A stretch of 64,000 nt of DNA from assembly GCF_014190915.1 (NCBI RefSeq), contig NZ_JACHVU010000006.1:62001-126000 (forward strand), written 5' to 3'. The position numbers and the translations under genes are program-made. Source of the DNA: Mycolicibacterium iranicum (GTDB lineage Bacteria; Actinomycetota; Actinomycetes; Mycobacteriales; Mycobacteriaceae). The notes under the pieces are model-generated. The model saw only the letters and a program-made list of their open reading frames with translations. It was not told the origin of the DNA and did not search any database. Shown one piece after another: positions 52,160 to 63,376 of this stretch (the first letter of the stretch is position 1; every line of letters starts with the position of its first letter).

Positions 52160-52750
52160 CGGCAACAACCCGTTGATCAGGAGGTCGATGACACCGTCGG
52201 AAACGTCGTTCACCGATGCGTCCGAATCGACCACGTTGTGCAGCATCGCCGTGACCATCACCGCCCCGAAGATGCTGATTGCGGCACTGTTTGGATCGGC
52301 CACGCTACGCAGGGAGCCGTCCTGCGCGCCAGCGACGAGCAGCTTGGCGATCGGCTCGTAGAACACCTGCTTCACAGCCGTCGCCAATTCCGGCAGACGG
52401 ATCGCGCGGCCCAGGTCTCCGACGAGGGCCCGACTCGAGCCGGGCCGCAGCATCGTGTGACCGACCTGCACCGCGATGACGGCTGCCAGACGGTCACGAC
52501 CCGACCCGGCTGTGTCGGCGGCCGTTGCGACTTCGCGCGCGAGGGCGCCCAGCGAATCCTTTAGCAAAAACGACAGAATCTCGTCCTTGCCTGAAAAGTA
52601 GTAGTAGAGCGTGGCTTTCGGAACCCCGGACGCTGTGGCGATGTCCTCGATCTTCGTCCTCCCCAGCCCACGGGCTGCTATCACATCGGTCGCTGCATAG
52701 AGTTTCTGCGCCACCGAGGCCGGCACCTGCCGGCCGCCCTGTTCAACCAC
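52151..52750 (-). CDS. TetR-family regulator
   Basis: 199 residues. Helix-turn-helix TKIEDIATASGVPKATLYYYFSGKDEIL at about 32-59 (seen as IATASGVPKATLYYYF), followed by a ligand-binding helical domain. Divergent from the FAD oxidoreductase over 83 bases that contain a strong inverted repeat, so it most likely represses that gene and itself. GTG start, six bases after TAGACT (52757-52762), probably leaderless. Confidence 0.9.
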   Translation of the reverse strand: MVEQGGRQVPASVAQKLYAATDVIAARGLGRTKIEDIATASGVPKATLYYYFSGKDEILSFLLKDSLGALAREVATAADTAGSGRDRLAAVIAVQVGHTMLRPGSSRALVGDLGRAIRLPELATAVKQVFYEPIAKLLVAGAQDGSLRSVADPNSAAISIFGAVMVTAMLHNVVDSDASVNDVSDGVIDLLINGLLPSA

Positions 52751-52756
52751 CTCTGC

Positions 52757-52762
52757 AGTCTA
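52757..52762 (-). promoter_or_regulatory. Candidate -10 of a leaderless TetR promoter
   Basis: TAGACT on the minus strand, six bases before the GTG at 52750. Confidence 0.5.
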
Positions 52763-52784
52763 CGAGACCGTCTGTACCGTAATC

Positions 52785-52801
52785 TTGTACTGTTAGTACA
52801 A
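52785..52801. promoter_or_regulatory. TetR-type operator between the TetR and FAD oxidoreductase genes
   Basis: TTGTACTGTTAGTACAA: perfect seven-base arms around GTT. A partial half-site (TGTAC) lies at 52773-52777. Position and symmetry suit binding by the divergent TetR protein. Confidence 0.65.
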
Positions 52802-52833
52802 ACCTTTGGTTCAAGTCGACGGACAGGCGCAGG

Positions 52834-55430
<2,597 letters not shown>

Positions 55431-55479
55431 TCACCTGCGGAAAGTTGTGATACCAGACCCAACCGGGCCGGTGGAATCG

Positions 55480-55495
55480 ACACTACCCCTGGTGC
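55480..55495 (-). promoter_or_regulatory. NrdR box (proximal) of nrdF2
   Basis: ACACTACCCCTGGTGC on the plus strand; 14 of 16 bases equal the proximal box upstream of nrdH. On the minus strand it contains TAGTGT, a plausible -10, so binding would block the promoter. Confidence 0.75.
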
Positions 55496-55511
55496 CGCGC
55501 GCACGACCGCA

Positions 55512-55527
55512 ACACGACATCTTGTGT
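55512..55527 (-). promoter_or_regulatory. NrdR box (distal) of nrdF2
   Basis: ACACGACATCTTGTGT, a good palindrome of the NrdR type. Its centre is 32 bp (about three helical turns) upstream of the proximal box centre. Confidence 0.75.
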
Positions 55528-55621
55528 TCGACGTGTCGCGCCGAGAGTGCATCCAGATCGATTTCCGGCGCCGTTTCGCGCGCTGGACGCACTGTCGCAC
55601 CCGTGCTGAGCCGCTCCCGGC

Positions 55622-56362
55622 TCAGGCGACCTGTTCGCGGCGTTTGACGCCCTCGTGGAGTGGGAGGTCCGGGTCGATCCTGATGCCGAGCACCTCACAG
55701 GTGCCGTTGATGGAGCCCACCATGATCGTGGTCAGGTAGTCGACGAATTTCGTCGACGGCAGCCGGCGGGGGCTGTCGTGATCGGAGCCCAGCCACCAGT
55801 CGGTGGCCGACGCGGCGGCGCCGAAGGTGGCGAAGCCGGCCAGTTCGAACGCTGCGTAGTCGAGCTCCATGTCCTTGAGCTCGTTGTTGAACATGTCGGC
55901 CATGGCGAGGGTGATGTGGCGACCCTCGTTGAGGGCCCGCATCGCCGACTCGCTCTGTTCGGCGAACCTGCCCTGCATCAGGAAGCGCACCACGTTGGGA
56001 TGCTCGTCGACCAGCCGGACGTACTGCTCGACGGCGCGCAGGACCACGGTCCGCGCGGGATCGGTCGAGACGTTGATCGAGGGGAAGATCGCAGCCCACA
56101 GCATGTCGCGCATCCGCTGCCCGATCGCCTGGAACAGGTCGGACTTATCGGTGAAGTGGCGGTAGATCTTGGGTTTGGCGGTGCCGGCTTCCTCGGCGAT
56201 CTCGCGCAGCGACACCTCGGGCCCCAGCTTGTCGATCGCACGGAAGGCGGCGTCGACGATCTCGGCGCGCACCTTCTTGCGGTGTTCGCGCCAGCGTTCG
56301 CTGCGGGCGTCCACCTTGACGCCCGCTTCGTCGCCCTGGCGTGCCCTCGACCCTCGTCGCAC
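55622..56362 (-). CDS. TetR-family regulator, homologue of Rv3050c
   Basis: 246 residues, matching Rv3050c in length. Helix-turn-helix SLREIAEEAGTAKPKIYRHF at about 51-70 after a basic N-terminus, then a long ligand domain (FLMQGRFAEQ, ATDWWLGSDHDSPRRL). Divergent from the geranylgeranyl-reductase-like gene, with an inverted repeat between. GTG at 56362 is six bases after TACAGT, a leaderless pattern. Ligand unknown. Confidence 0.88.
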   Translation of the reverse strand: MRRGSRARQGDEAGVKVDARSERWREHRKKVRAEIVDAAFRAIDKLGPEVSLREIAEEAGTAKPKIYRHFTDKSDLFQAIGQRMRDMLWAAIFPSINVSTDPARTVVLRAVEQYVRLVDEHPNVVRFLMQGRFAEQSESAMRALNEGRHITLAMADMFNNELKDMELDYAAFELAGFATFGAAASATDWWLGSDHDSPRRLPSTKFVDYLTTIMVGSINGTCEVLGIRIDPDLPLHEGVKRREQVA

Positions 56363-56368
56363 CCGATC

Positions 56369-56374
56369 ACTGTA
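56369..56374 (-). promoter_or_regulatory. Candidate -10 of a leaderless TetR promoter
   Basis: TACAGT on the minus strand, six bases before the GTG at 56362. Confidence 0.5.
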
Positions 56375-56413
56375 CCCGCTCAGGTGGCGCTGACCTGCTC
56401 AGACCGCGCCCCG

Positions 56414-56434
56414 CAGACGTATCTCACACGTCTG
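56414..56434. promoter_or_regulatory. Inverted repeat between TetR and reductase genes
   Basis: CAGACGT-ATCTCAC-ACGTCTG, perfect seven-base arms with a seven-base centre, in the divergent spacer. Candidate operator for the TetR protein. Confidence 0.55.
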
Positions 56435-56514
56435 TGACGGCAAACTCCCTCGCCGCGATGACTACCGCCAGTTTGGGTACTATCGCTGCGACATCCGCTC
56501 GACGAGAGAGTTCT

Positions 56515-57696
56515 ATGACGCAGCGATACGACGTGGTCATCGCAGGCGGTGGGCCATCAGGCGCCGCCGCCGCATGGCAGGCCGCGCAAACCGGCGCCAA
56601 GGTCGTGGTCTGCGACAAGGCCCAGTTCCCGCGCTCGAAGCCCTGCGGCGACGGTCTGACCGCGCGCGCGGTCAGCTACCTGCAGAAGATGGGGCTGGCC
56701 GACGAGGTCGCCACCTACCACCGGGTGAACCGGGTGACGGTCTTCAGCCCGAGCCGCTGGGAACTGTCGTTCCCGAAGCGTCCCGGTATGCCCGACCACG
56801 GTCACACCGTGAGCCGCGAGCACCTCGACACCGTCCTGCTCAAGCACGCCGAGGGCGCAGGCGCCGAGATCCGTCAGGGCGCGGAGGTCGCCGGGCCGGA
56901 GTTCGACGCCAACGGCCGGGTGATCGGCGTGGTCCTCAAGGGCGGCGAGAAGGTCTACGGCGACGCGGTGATCGCCGCCGACGGCGCCTACTCCCCCATC
57001 AAGCGGGCGCTCAAGATCGACTCGGAGTACAACGGCTACTCGGCGATCGCGATCCGCTCCGAGATGCCGGCGAACCGCGCGGACTCCGACTCCTTGGACA
57101 TCTACCTCAAGCTGATGTTCGAAGGCGACCAGCTGCCCGGCTACGGCTGGGTGTTCCCGATGGGCAACGGCATCTTCAACATCGGGTTGGGCTACGTCAA
57201 CAGCTACAAGAATTGGCAGTCGATCAACGCCACGCAGTTCCTCGGCGACTTCCTGCGCACGCTGCCGCGCGAGTGGGACCTGCCGCCCATCGAGGAGCTC
57301 AAGAAGAACAAGAGCGTCCGGGCATGGCGACTGCCGATGGGCTTCACGGCGTGGCCGCCATGGCGCCCCGGCGTCCTGTTCACCGGCGACTCGCTGGGCG
57401 CGGGCAAGCCGGCGTCGGGTGCGGGCATCTCCAAGGCCCTCGAATCCGGTTTGGCCGCAGGCGAATGCGCGGTCGCGGCGCTGACCAACGGCGGGCCCGA
57501 CGACTTCACCAACTACGCGCAGCGGATGGAAGCGGCGTGGGGCCGGGAGTACAAGCGTGGCCGCTACATGCACAAGCTGATCGGGCAGCCGAAGCTGGCC
57601 GACGCCGGCGTGAAGTTGATCGACAAGGCCGCGTTCCGCGACCGCATGCTCAAGGCGCTGTACAAGAAGGCGCAGGGCCCGCAGCACAGCTTCTGA
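56515..57696 (+). CDS. Geranylgeranyl reductase-family FAD oxidoreductase
   Basis: 393 residues. FAD loop DVVIAGGGPSGAAAAWQAA, the PRSKPCGDGLT motif typical of this family, PGYGWVFPMGNGIFNIGLGY and VLFTGDSLGAGKPASGAGI. Family members saturate isoprenoid chains; MenJ of M. tuberculosis acts on menaquinone. The usual GDAA...NP.xGEGI segment is altered to GDSLGAGKPASGAGI, so the substrate may differ. ATG at 56515 has a purine-rich GAGAGAG upstream; TACTAT near 56479 could be its -10. Confidence 0.88.
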   Translation: MTQRYDVVIAGGGPSGAAAAWQAAQTGAKVVVCDKAQFPRSKPCGDGLTARAVSYLQKMGLADEVATYHRVNRVTVFSPSRWELSFPKRPGMPDHGHTVSREHLDTVLLKHAEGAGAEIRQGAEVAGPEFDANGRVIGVVLKGGEKVYGDAVIAADGAYSPIKRALKIDSEYNGYSAIAIRSEMPANRADSDSLDIYLKLMFEGDQLPGYGWVFPMGNGIFNIGLGYVNSYKNWQSINATQFLGDFLRTLPREWDLPPIEELKKNKSVRAWRLPMGFTAWPPWRPGVLFTGDSLGAGKPASGAGISKALESGLAAGECAVAALTNGGPDDFTNYAQRMEAAWGREYKRGRYMHKLIGQPKLADAGVKLIDKAAFRDRMLKALYKKAQGPQHSF

Positions 57697-57744
57697 CGCT
57701 CCGCCGAAGGTGCGGTGCCCCAGGCCACACACCGTGAGGAGCGT

Positions 57745-58302
57745 ATGAACCTGCACGCTCGCGGCACGCAGCTCGGCCTCGCGGCCGCCGAACGCCTGGC
57801 AGCCCTCGGCTCGGTCACCATCGAGCCGGGGTTGTCCGACGACGACATCGCCGGTGTGGAAAGCGAATTCGGGTTCGAGTTCGCCGACGACCACCGCGCC
57901 TTCCTGGCAGCCGGTCTCCCCGTCGGCGGCCAATGGCCCGACTGGCGGGGTGAAGGCCGCCGCAGCCTGGCCAAACGTGTGCAGCTGCCCGTCGACGGCA
58001 TCGTCTTCAGCGTGGAGTGGAAGCAGTTCTGGCATGACGGGTGGGGCAGGCGTCCCGCGAAGATGAAAGATGCGCTGCGCAGCGCGCGCTACCAGATGGA
58101 GCGGGTTCCGCACCTGATTCCGGTGTGCGGGCACCACTATCTGCCGTCCGGTCGCGGGTCGTTCGGTCACCCGGTGCTGTCGGTCGTCCAGGCCGAGGTG
58201 ACCGTCCGTGCCGCCGACCTGGCCGAATTCGTCGACAGCACGGCCGGGGCCGCCGCGGCCGCGACTCCCACCGTGGAGTTCTGGTCGGACCTCGTGTCCT
58301 GA
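57745..58302 (+). CDS. SMI1/KNR4 (SUKH)-like protein
   Basis: 185 residues. The segment LSDDDIAGVESEFGFEFADDHRAFLAAGLPVGG followed by WPDWR has the helix-plus-turn pattern of SMI1/KNR4 (SUKH) proteins (seen as SDDDIAGVESEFGFEF). Many bacterial SUKH proteins are immunity proteins to polymorphic toxins, others are housekeeping; no toxin gene is adjacent. ATG with AGGAG a few bases upstream. 48 bases after the reductase. Confidence 0.7.
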   Translation: MNLHARGTQLGLAAAERLAALGSVTIEPGLSDDDIAGVESEFGFEFADDHRAFLAAGLPVGGQWPDWRGEGRRSLAKRVQLPVDGIVFSVEWKQFWHDGWGRRPAKMKDALRSARYQMERVPHLIPVCGHHYLPSGRGSFGHPVLSVVQAEVTVRAADLAEFVDSTAGAAAAATPTVEFWSDLVS

Positions 58303-58333
58303 TCTGTCGTCCCCTACCGGTAGACCTGGGGGC

Positions 58334-58741
58334 ATGACCACGGGCCACCTGACGGCGTTCATCTGTTACCGCGACCCTGACGCCCTCGCGGGGTGGATCT
58401 GCGAGGTGCTCGGCTTCTCGATCGTGCGCGAATTCCGCGACGACGGGCGCCTGGCCCACGCCGAGCTGACGCGCGGGGATGCCGTCGTGTGCGTGCAGCG
58501 CGACGACCGCGGCTACGAGGTGCCGGCACCTCGGGGCGACTGCGTGGGGTCCGGTCTCTACGTCGTGGTCGACGAGGCCGACGTCCTCGACATCCACGGC
58601 CGGGCGGTGGCGCACGACGCGACCATCCTGGTCGCGCCGGAGACGACACCGTGGGGGAACTTCCGCCTCGAGCTTCTCGATCCCGAGGGACGGCAATGGT
58701 CGATCGGCACGTATCTGCCCGGCCAACCCGGTGACTGGTGA
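58334..58741 (+). CDS. VOC-superfamily (glyoxalase-like) protein
   Basis: 135 residues with a paired beta-alpha-beta-beta-beta fold: AFICYRDPDALAGWICEVLG, the second half from SGLYVVVDEADVL and the closing WGNFRLELLDPEGRQWSIG. Resembles glyoxalase/dioxygenase or bleomycin-resistance proteins; several metal-ligand positions are not obvious. ATG at 58334. The following VOC gene starts 16 bases after its stop. Confidence 0.75.
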   Translation: MTTGHLTAFICYRDPDALAGWICEVLGFSIVREFRDDGRLAHAELTRGDAVVCVQRDDRGYEVPAPRGDCVGSGLYVVVDEADVLDIHGRAVAHDATILVAPETTPWGNFRLELLDPEGRQWSIGTYLPGQPGDW

Positions 58742-58742
58742 G

Positions 58743-58748
58743 TAACGT
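58743..58748 (+). promoter_or_regulatory. Candidate -10 of a leaderless promoter (second VOC gene)
   Basis: TAACGT, eight bases before the ATG at 58757. It immediately follows the previous stop codon. Confidence 0.4.
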
Positions 58749-58756
58749 CGCAGACC

Positions 58757-59173
58757 ATGGAGCAACGCGTCAGCCTGATCACGCTCGGAGTCGACGATCT
58801 GCCGCGCGCCCGCCGTTTCTATGAGGACGGCCTCGGCTGGGTCCCGGCTGCTGCGCCCGAAGGCGTGGTGTTCTATCAGCTGCCCGGTATCGCCCTGGCC
58901 CTGTTCGGCCGCGCCGACCTCGCCGAAGATGCCCACCACCCCGTCGACGGCCGGTTCAGCGGCATCACGATCGCGATCAACCAACGCTGCGAGGCAGACG
59001 TCGACGCCGTGCTCGACCAGGCCGAGGCCGCCGGTGCGACGATCCTCAAACGTGCGGAAAAGGTGTTCTGGGGCGGTTACTCGGGATACTTCGCCGACCC
59101 GGACGGCCACGTGTGGGAGGTCGCGGTGAACCCGCAGTGGACCATCAACGACGACGGCACGCTGACGATCTGA
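58757..59173 (+). CDS. VOC-superfamily (glyoxalase-like) protein
   Basis: 138 residues: LITLGVDDLPRARRFYEDGLGW opens a VOC module and GYSGYFADPDGHVWEVAVNPQW closes it, the end carrying the usual His/Glu region. Enzyme or binding role unknown. Tandem with the preceding VOC gene but not a close duplicate. ATG start. Confidence 0.8.
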   Translation: MEQRVSLITLGVDDLPRARRFYEDGLGWVPAAAPEGVVFYQLPGIALALFGRADLAEDAHHPVDGRFSGITIAINQRCEADVDAVLDQAEAAGATILKRAEKVFWGGYSGYFADPDGHVWEVAVNPQWTINDDGTLTI

Positions 59174-59255
59174 CCCTCACCGAGACCGACTCTGCGCAGC
59201 GCAAAGACGAGAGAACCCCTCCGTCCAGTCAGTGTCGGCGCGGGACGACCGCGCA

Positions 59256-59978
59256 CTAGCGACCGCGCTGCGCCCGGCCGGGCTTGCGGGCCACCTTCCC
59301 CGCCGCCGCGCGGGCAGCCTGCTTGGCCAAGGTCTTCTCCCGGGCGGAGCGCTTGGGGGCCGGCTCAGCCTGCCCGCGTGAGGATCCTGCTCTGCGACCG
59401 CGGACGATGCCGATGAACTCCTCGAGCGCCGCCGACTGCGGCCCTTCCGGAAAAGCCAGCACGACCGGGCAGGTGGGCACGTCGGTGATCGGGCGGTACG
59501 TCAGGTCCTTGCGGTGATGCAACCGCGCCAGGGATTGGGGCACGATCAGCGCACCGACCCCGGCAGCGACGAGTTCGATTGCGTCGGCGGTGGTTTCGGG
59601 TCGATGGTCGACCGGCGAACCGATGCTGTCGGCCCGGGTGACGACGGTGTCGAGCGGTAGCAGCGTCGGCTCACCGTCGAGGTCGGTCGAGGTGATCGCG
59701 CCGACGGCGCTGAGGAGGTGCTCGGCCGGCACGACCGCCACCGTCGTCTCCTCGTAGAGCGGGATGAGCGCGAGGCCTGTCGTGTCGGCCGTGGTCGGCC
59801 GCAGCACCGCGACGTCCACGGCACCGTCCCGGACGTCGGCGGCCGCGTCGGCCGCGGCGACACCGCGCAACTCCAGGGGCGCATCGGGGTGACGCTCCGT
59901 CCAGATCCGGGCCCACTTCGCGGGGGTCGCACCAGGGACGTACCCCAGGGTCAGCGAGGGCGGTGAAGGCGGAACCAC
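59256..59978 (-). CDS. LysR substrate-binding-domain protein lacking the DNA-binding domain
   Basis: 240 residues. The first 195 resemble the periplasmic-binding-like effector domain of LysR regulators (GYVPGATPAKWARIWTER, VAVLRPTTADTTGLALIPLY, ELVAAGVGALIVPQSLARL). There is no helix-turn-helix at the N-terminus, and the GTG start is fixed by the promoter. The last 35 residues are strongly basic (KRSAREKTLAKQAARAAAGK), possibly a nucleic-acid-binding tail. Divergent from a DUF5997 gene over 28 bases; the two are probably linked in function. Confidence 0.75.
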   Translation of the reverse strand: MVPPSPPSLTLGYVPGATPAKWARIWTERHPDAPLELRGVAAADAAADVRDGAVDVAVLRPTTADTTGLALIPLYEETTVAVVPAEHLLSAVGAITSTDLDGEPTLLPLDTVVTRADSIGSPVDHRPETTADAIELVAAGVGALIVPQSLARLHHRKDLTYRPITDVPTCPVVLAFPEGPQSAALEEFIGIVRGRRAGSSRGQAEPAPKRSAREKTLAKQAARAAAGKVARKPGRAQRGR

Positions 59979-60006
59979 CGCATCAGGCTATCGATAGGCT
60001 GACACC
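59979..60006. promoter_or_regulatory. 28-bp back-to-back leaderless promoters around CTATCGATAG
   Basis: Minus strand: TAGCCT (59985-59990), six bases, GTG. Plus strand: TAGGCT (59995-60000), six bases, ATG. The hexamers are four bases apart and share the palindrome CTATCGATAG (59988-59997). Neither gene has a leader or ribosome site. Confidence 0.65.
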
Positions 60007-60393
60007 ATGAGCAGGCCGAACGCACAGTCCATGAAGCCCGCCACTGCGGCGAAGAAGCTCGACGTGTACCTGCCCGCCACACCTGCGGAGTTCCAGGAGA
60101 ACGCGATCACCCGCGGTGAGCTCGAGGCGCTGCAGGCGGACCCCCCGCAATGGCTCAAGGACCTCCGCAAGAACGGGCCGCATCCGAAGAATCTCGTCGC
60201 GGCCAAGCTGGGCGTCTCGATCGCGGGCCTGGCGCGCGGCGGTGTCGACGAAGCCCTCACCACCGAACAGATCGACGCGCTGCTCGAGGAGAAGCCGGAC
60301 TGGCTGATCGCCGAGCGCGAGAGCTATCAGAACGTGCTCCGCGAGCAGCGTCGCATCAAGGCGCTGCACGCCGACAAGGCCCGGGAAGGCTGA
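60007..60393 (+). CDS. DUF5997-family protein
   Basis: 128 residues, mostly helical and charged (AKKLDVYLPATPAEFQENAI, LEALQADPPQWLKDLRKNGP, LVAAKLGVSIAGLARGGVDE). Matches the actinobacterial DUF5997 family as I recall it; no function is known. A short segment near LGVSIAGLARGGVDEALT could be helix-turn-helix-like. Paired divergently with the LysR-like protein. Confidence 0.75.
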   Translation: MSRPNAQSMKPATAAKKLDVYLPATPAEFQENAITRGELEALQADPPQWLKDLRKNGPHPKNLVAAKLGVSIAGLARGGVDEALTTEQIDALLEEKPDWLIAERESYQNVLREQRRIKALHADKAREG

Positions 60394-60477
60394 GCGGCCT
60401 CACATACGACGGTGCGGCGCCGTCCGCAGCACGAAGCGTGTTGCGAAGGACACCGCACGGTCGACGTCAGGAGCGCG

Positions 60478-62646
60478 TCACAGCATGCAGCTGACGCAAC
60501 CCTCGACTTCGGTTCCTTCGAGGGCCATCTGGCGCAGCCGGATGTAGTACAGCGTCTTGATTCCCTTGCGCCAGGCGTAGATCTGCGCTTTGTTCACGTC
60601 GCGCGTGGTGGCGGTGTCCTTGAAGAACAGCGTCAGGCTCAGACCCTGGTCCACGTGCTGGGTGGCCGCGGCGTAGGTGTCGATGACCTTCTCGTAGCCG
60701 ATCTCGTAGGCGTCCTGGTAGTACTCCAGGTTCTCGTTGGTCATGTAGGGCGCCGGGTAGTAGACGCGCCCGATCTTGCCTTCCTTGCGGATCTCGACCT
60801 TGCTGGCGATCGGGTGGATCGAGCTCGTCGAGTGGTTGATGTAGGAGATCGACCCGGTCGGCGGGACGGCCTGCAGGTTCTGGTTGTAGATGCCGTGCTC
60901 CTGCACCGACTGCTTCAACAGCTTCCAGTCGTCCTGGGTCGGGATGCGGATGCCGGCGTCGGCGAACAGGCCGCGGACCTTGTCGGTCTTGGGCTCCCAC
61001 ACCTGGTCGGTGTACTTGTCGAAGAACTCTCCCGACTTGTACTTCGACTTCTCGAACCCGCCGAACGCCGTACCCCGTTCGATCGCAAGGCGATTGGAGG
61101 CGCGCAGCGCGTGGTAGAGCACGCAGTAGAAGTAGATGTTGGTGAAGTCGACGCCCTCGTCGGAGCCGTAGAAGATCTGCTCCCGCGCCAGGTAGCCGTG
61201 CAGGTTCATCTGGCCCAGGCCGATCGCGTGTGAGGTGTTGTTGCCCTGCTCGATCGAGGGCACCGACCAGATGTGGGTCTGATCGCTCACCGCGGTCAGC
61301 GCGCGGATGGCCACCTCGATGGTCTGCGCGAAGTCCGGCGAATCCATGGCCTTGGCGATGTTGAGCGAGCCGAGGTTGCAGGAGATGTCCTTGCCCACCT
61401 TGGCGTACGACAGGTCCTCGTTGAACAACGACGGCGTGGAGACCTGCAGGATCTCCGAGCACAGGTTCGAGTGGGTGATCTTGCCCTCGATCGGGTTCGC
61501 CCGATTCACGGTGTCCTCGTACATGATGTACGGGTAGCCCGACTCGAACTGCAGCTCGGCGAGCGTCTGGAAGAACTCGCGCGCCTTGATCTTGGTCTTG
61601 CGGATCCGCGCGTCGTCGACCATCTCGTAGTACTTCTCGGTGACCGAGATGTCGGCGAACGGAACGCCGTACACACGCTCGACGTCGTACGGCGAGAACA
61701 GGTACATGTCCTCGTTCTTCTTCGCCAGCTCGAACGTGATGTCAGGGATCACCACACCGAGGCTCAGCGTCTTGATGCGGATCTTCTCGTCCGCGTTCTC
61801 ACGCTTGGTGTCGAGGAAGCGGTAGATGTCGGGGTGGTGGGCATGCAGGTACACCGCGCCGGCACCCTGCCGGGCGCCGAGCTGGTTGGCGTAGGAGAAC
61901 GAATCCTCCAGGAGCTTCATGATCGGGATGACACCCGAGCTCTGGTTCTCGATGTTCTTGATGGGGGCGCCGTGCTCGCGGATGTTGGAGAGCAGCAGGG
62001 CGACTCCGCCGCCGCGCTTGGACAGCTGCAGCGCCGAGTTGATGGAGCGGCCGATCGACTCCATGTTGTCTTCGATGCGCAGCAGGAAGCACGACACCGG
62101 CTCGCCGCGCTGCTTCTTGCCCGAGTTCAGGAATGTCGGGGTGGCGGGCTGGAACCGGCCGTCCATGATCTCGTCGACGAGCTGCTCGGCCAGCGTCGTG
62201 TCACCGGAGGCCAGCGTCAGCGCCACCATGACGACGCGGTCCTCGAAGCGTTCGAGGTAACGCTTTCCGTCGAAGGTCTTGAGCGTGTAGGAGGTGTAGT
62301 ACTTGAACGCGCCGACGAACGTCGGGAAGCGGAACTTCTTCGCGTACGCGCGATCGAGCAGTCCCTTCACGAAGTTGCGCGAGTACTGGTCGAGCACCTC
62401 GCGCTCGTAGTAATTCTTCTCGATCAGGTAGTCGAGCTTCTCGTCCTGGCTGTGGAAGAACACCGTGTTCTGGTTGACGTGCTGCAGGAAGTACTCCCGC
62501 GTCGCCTGGACGTCCTTCTCGAACTGGATCTTGCCGTCTGCGTCGTACAGATTCAGCATCGCGTTCAGCGCGTGATAGTCCATCTCCCCCGGGAGCGCGT
62601 GCGCGCCGGTGGTTACAGGTTCTGCAGCTGTGACGGTTGGTGGCAC
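60478..62646 (-). CDS. nrdE: Class Ib ribonucleoside-diphosphate reductase large subunit
   Basis: 722 residues. Active-site cysteines in [11 protein letters not shown] and HSNLCSEIL (radical cysteine with Asn and Glu), the second redox cysteine in ISCNLGSLN, and the C-terminal GCVSCML that accepts electrons from NrdH. No N-terminal ATP cone, as expected for class Ib. GTG at 62646 has GGAGGG seven bases upstream and overlaps the nrdI 3' end by 34 bases. Confidence 0.96.
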   Translation of the reverse strand: MPPTVTAAEPVTTGAHALPGEMDYHALNAMLNLYDADGKIQFEKDVQATREYFLQHVNQNTVFFHSQDEKLDYLIEKNYYEREVLDQYSRNFVKGLLDRAYAKKFRFPTFVGAFKYYTSYTLKTFDGKRYLERFEDRVVMVALTLASGDTTLAEQLVDEIMDGRFQPATPTFLNSGKKQRGEPVSCFLLRIEDNMESIGRSINSALQLSKRGGGVALLLSNIREHGAPIKNIENQSSGVIPIMKLLEDSFSYANQLGARQGAGAVYLHAHHPDIYRFLDTKRENADEKIRIKTLSLGVVIPDITFELAKKNEDMYLFSPYDVERVYGVPFADISVTEKYYEMVDDARIRKTKIKAREFFQTLAELQFESGYPYIMYEDTVNRANPIEGKITHSNLCSEILQVSTPSLFNEDLSYAKVGKDISCNLGSLNIAKAMDSPDFAQTIEVAIRALTAVSDQTHIWSVPSIEQGNNTSHAIGLGQMNLHGYLAREQIFYGSDEGVDFTNIYFYCVLYHALRASNRLAIERGTAFGGFEKSKYKSGEFFDKYTDQVWEPKTDKVRGLFADAGIRIPTQDDWKLLKQSVQEHGIYNQNLQAVPPTGSISYINHSTSSIHPIASKVEIRKEGKIGRVYYPAPYMTNENLEYYQDAYEIGYEKVIDTYAAATQHVDQGLSLTLFFKDTATTRDVNKAQIYAWRKGIKTLYYIRLRQMALEGTEVEGCVSCML

Positions 62647-63059
62647 GACTGTTCCCTCCAGAAGTCTTTCAAGCCGGCGCGGACGGCGAAGACGTCGTCC
62701 GTGGTTCCCATGAGTTCGAAGCGGTAGAGATACGGGACGCCACACTTGCGCGAGACCACGTCGCCCGCGTAACCGAATTCGGCCCCGAAGTTGGTGTTTC
62801 CCGCGGCGATCACGCCGCGGATCAACGATCTGTTGTGTGCGTTGTTCAGGAACGCGATCACCTGCTTGGGGACATATCCCCCCGCGTCGGGATCGGGTCC
62901 GTTGGCGTGGCCACCCCCGTAGGTGGGCACGACCAGGACGTACGGGTTGTCGACCTGAATCCGTTCCTTCAAGGGGATCCGGATGGCAGGGAGCTCGAGC
63001 TTCTGTACGAAGCGGTGAGTGTTCTCCGACACGCTGGAGAAGTAGACGAGATTGCTCAC
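62613..63059 (-). CDS. nrdI: Flavodoxin-like NrdI
   Basis: 148 residues. [19 protein letters not shown] binds FMN phosphate; [11 protein letters not shown] and [19 protein letters not shown] are the isoalloxazine loops. Supplies oxidant for building the NrdF manganese-tyrosyl cofactor. GTG at 63059 has GGAGAGG upstream; the frame is open 11 codons further but unsupported. Second gene of nrdHIE. Confidence 0.95.
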   Translation of the reverse strand: MSNLVYFSSVSENTHRFVQKLELPAIRIPLKERIQVDNPYVLVVPTYGGGHANGPDPDAGGYVPKQVIAFLNNAHNRSLIRGVIAAGNTNFGAEFGYAGDVVSRKCGVPYLYRFELMGTTDDVFAVRAGLKDFWREQSCHQPSQLQNL

Positions 63060-63124
63060 GATCACCTCTCCGATGTCACCTGGTGGATTCACTGCTCAGC
63101 CATGGCCCGTGCCGGGCCACCGGA

Positions 63125-63376
63125 CTACGCGGTGGCCGCGACCGCCGCCAGCGCCTTGATCCGGTCGGGACGGAACCCCGACCAGTGATCGTTCCCGGCC
63201 ACCACGACCGGCGCCTGCAGGTAACCCAGGGCCATGACGTAGTCGCGCGCCTCGCTGTCGAGGCTGATGTCGACGACCTCGTAGGCGATGCCCTGCTTGT
63301 CGAGGGCCTTGTAGGTGGCGTTGCACTGCACGCAGGCCGGCTTGGTGTACACGGTGACGGGCGCTGACTGAGTCAT
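63125..63376 (-). CDS. nrdH: Glutaredoxin-like NrdH
   Basis: 83 residues. Redox motif CVQC in VYTKPACVQCNATYKALD and the C-terminal GFRPDRIKAL typical of NrdH. Reduces NrdE with electrons from thioredoxin reductase. ATG at 63376. First gene of nrdHIE, about 190 bases after the inferred promoter. Confidence 0.96.
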   Translation of the reverse strand: MTQSAPVTVYTKPACVQCNATYKALDKQGIAYEVVDISLDSEARDYVMALGYLQAPVVVAGNDHWSGFRPDRIKALAAVAATA

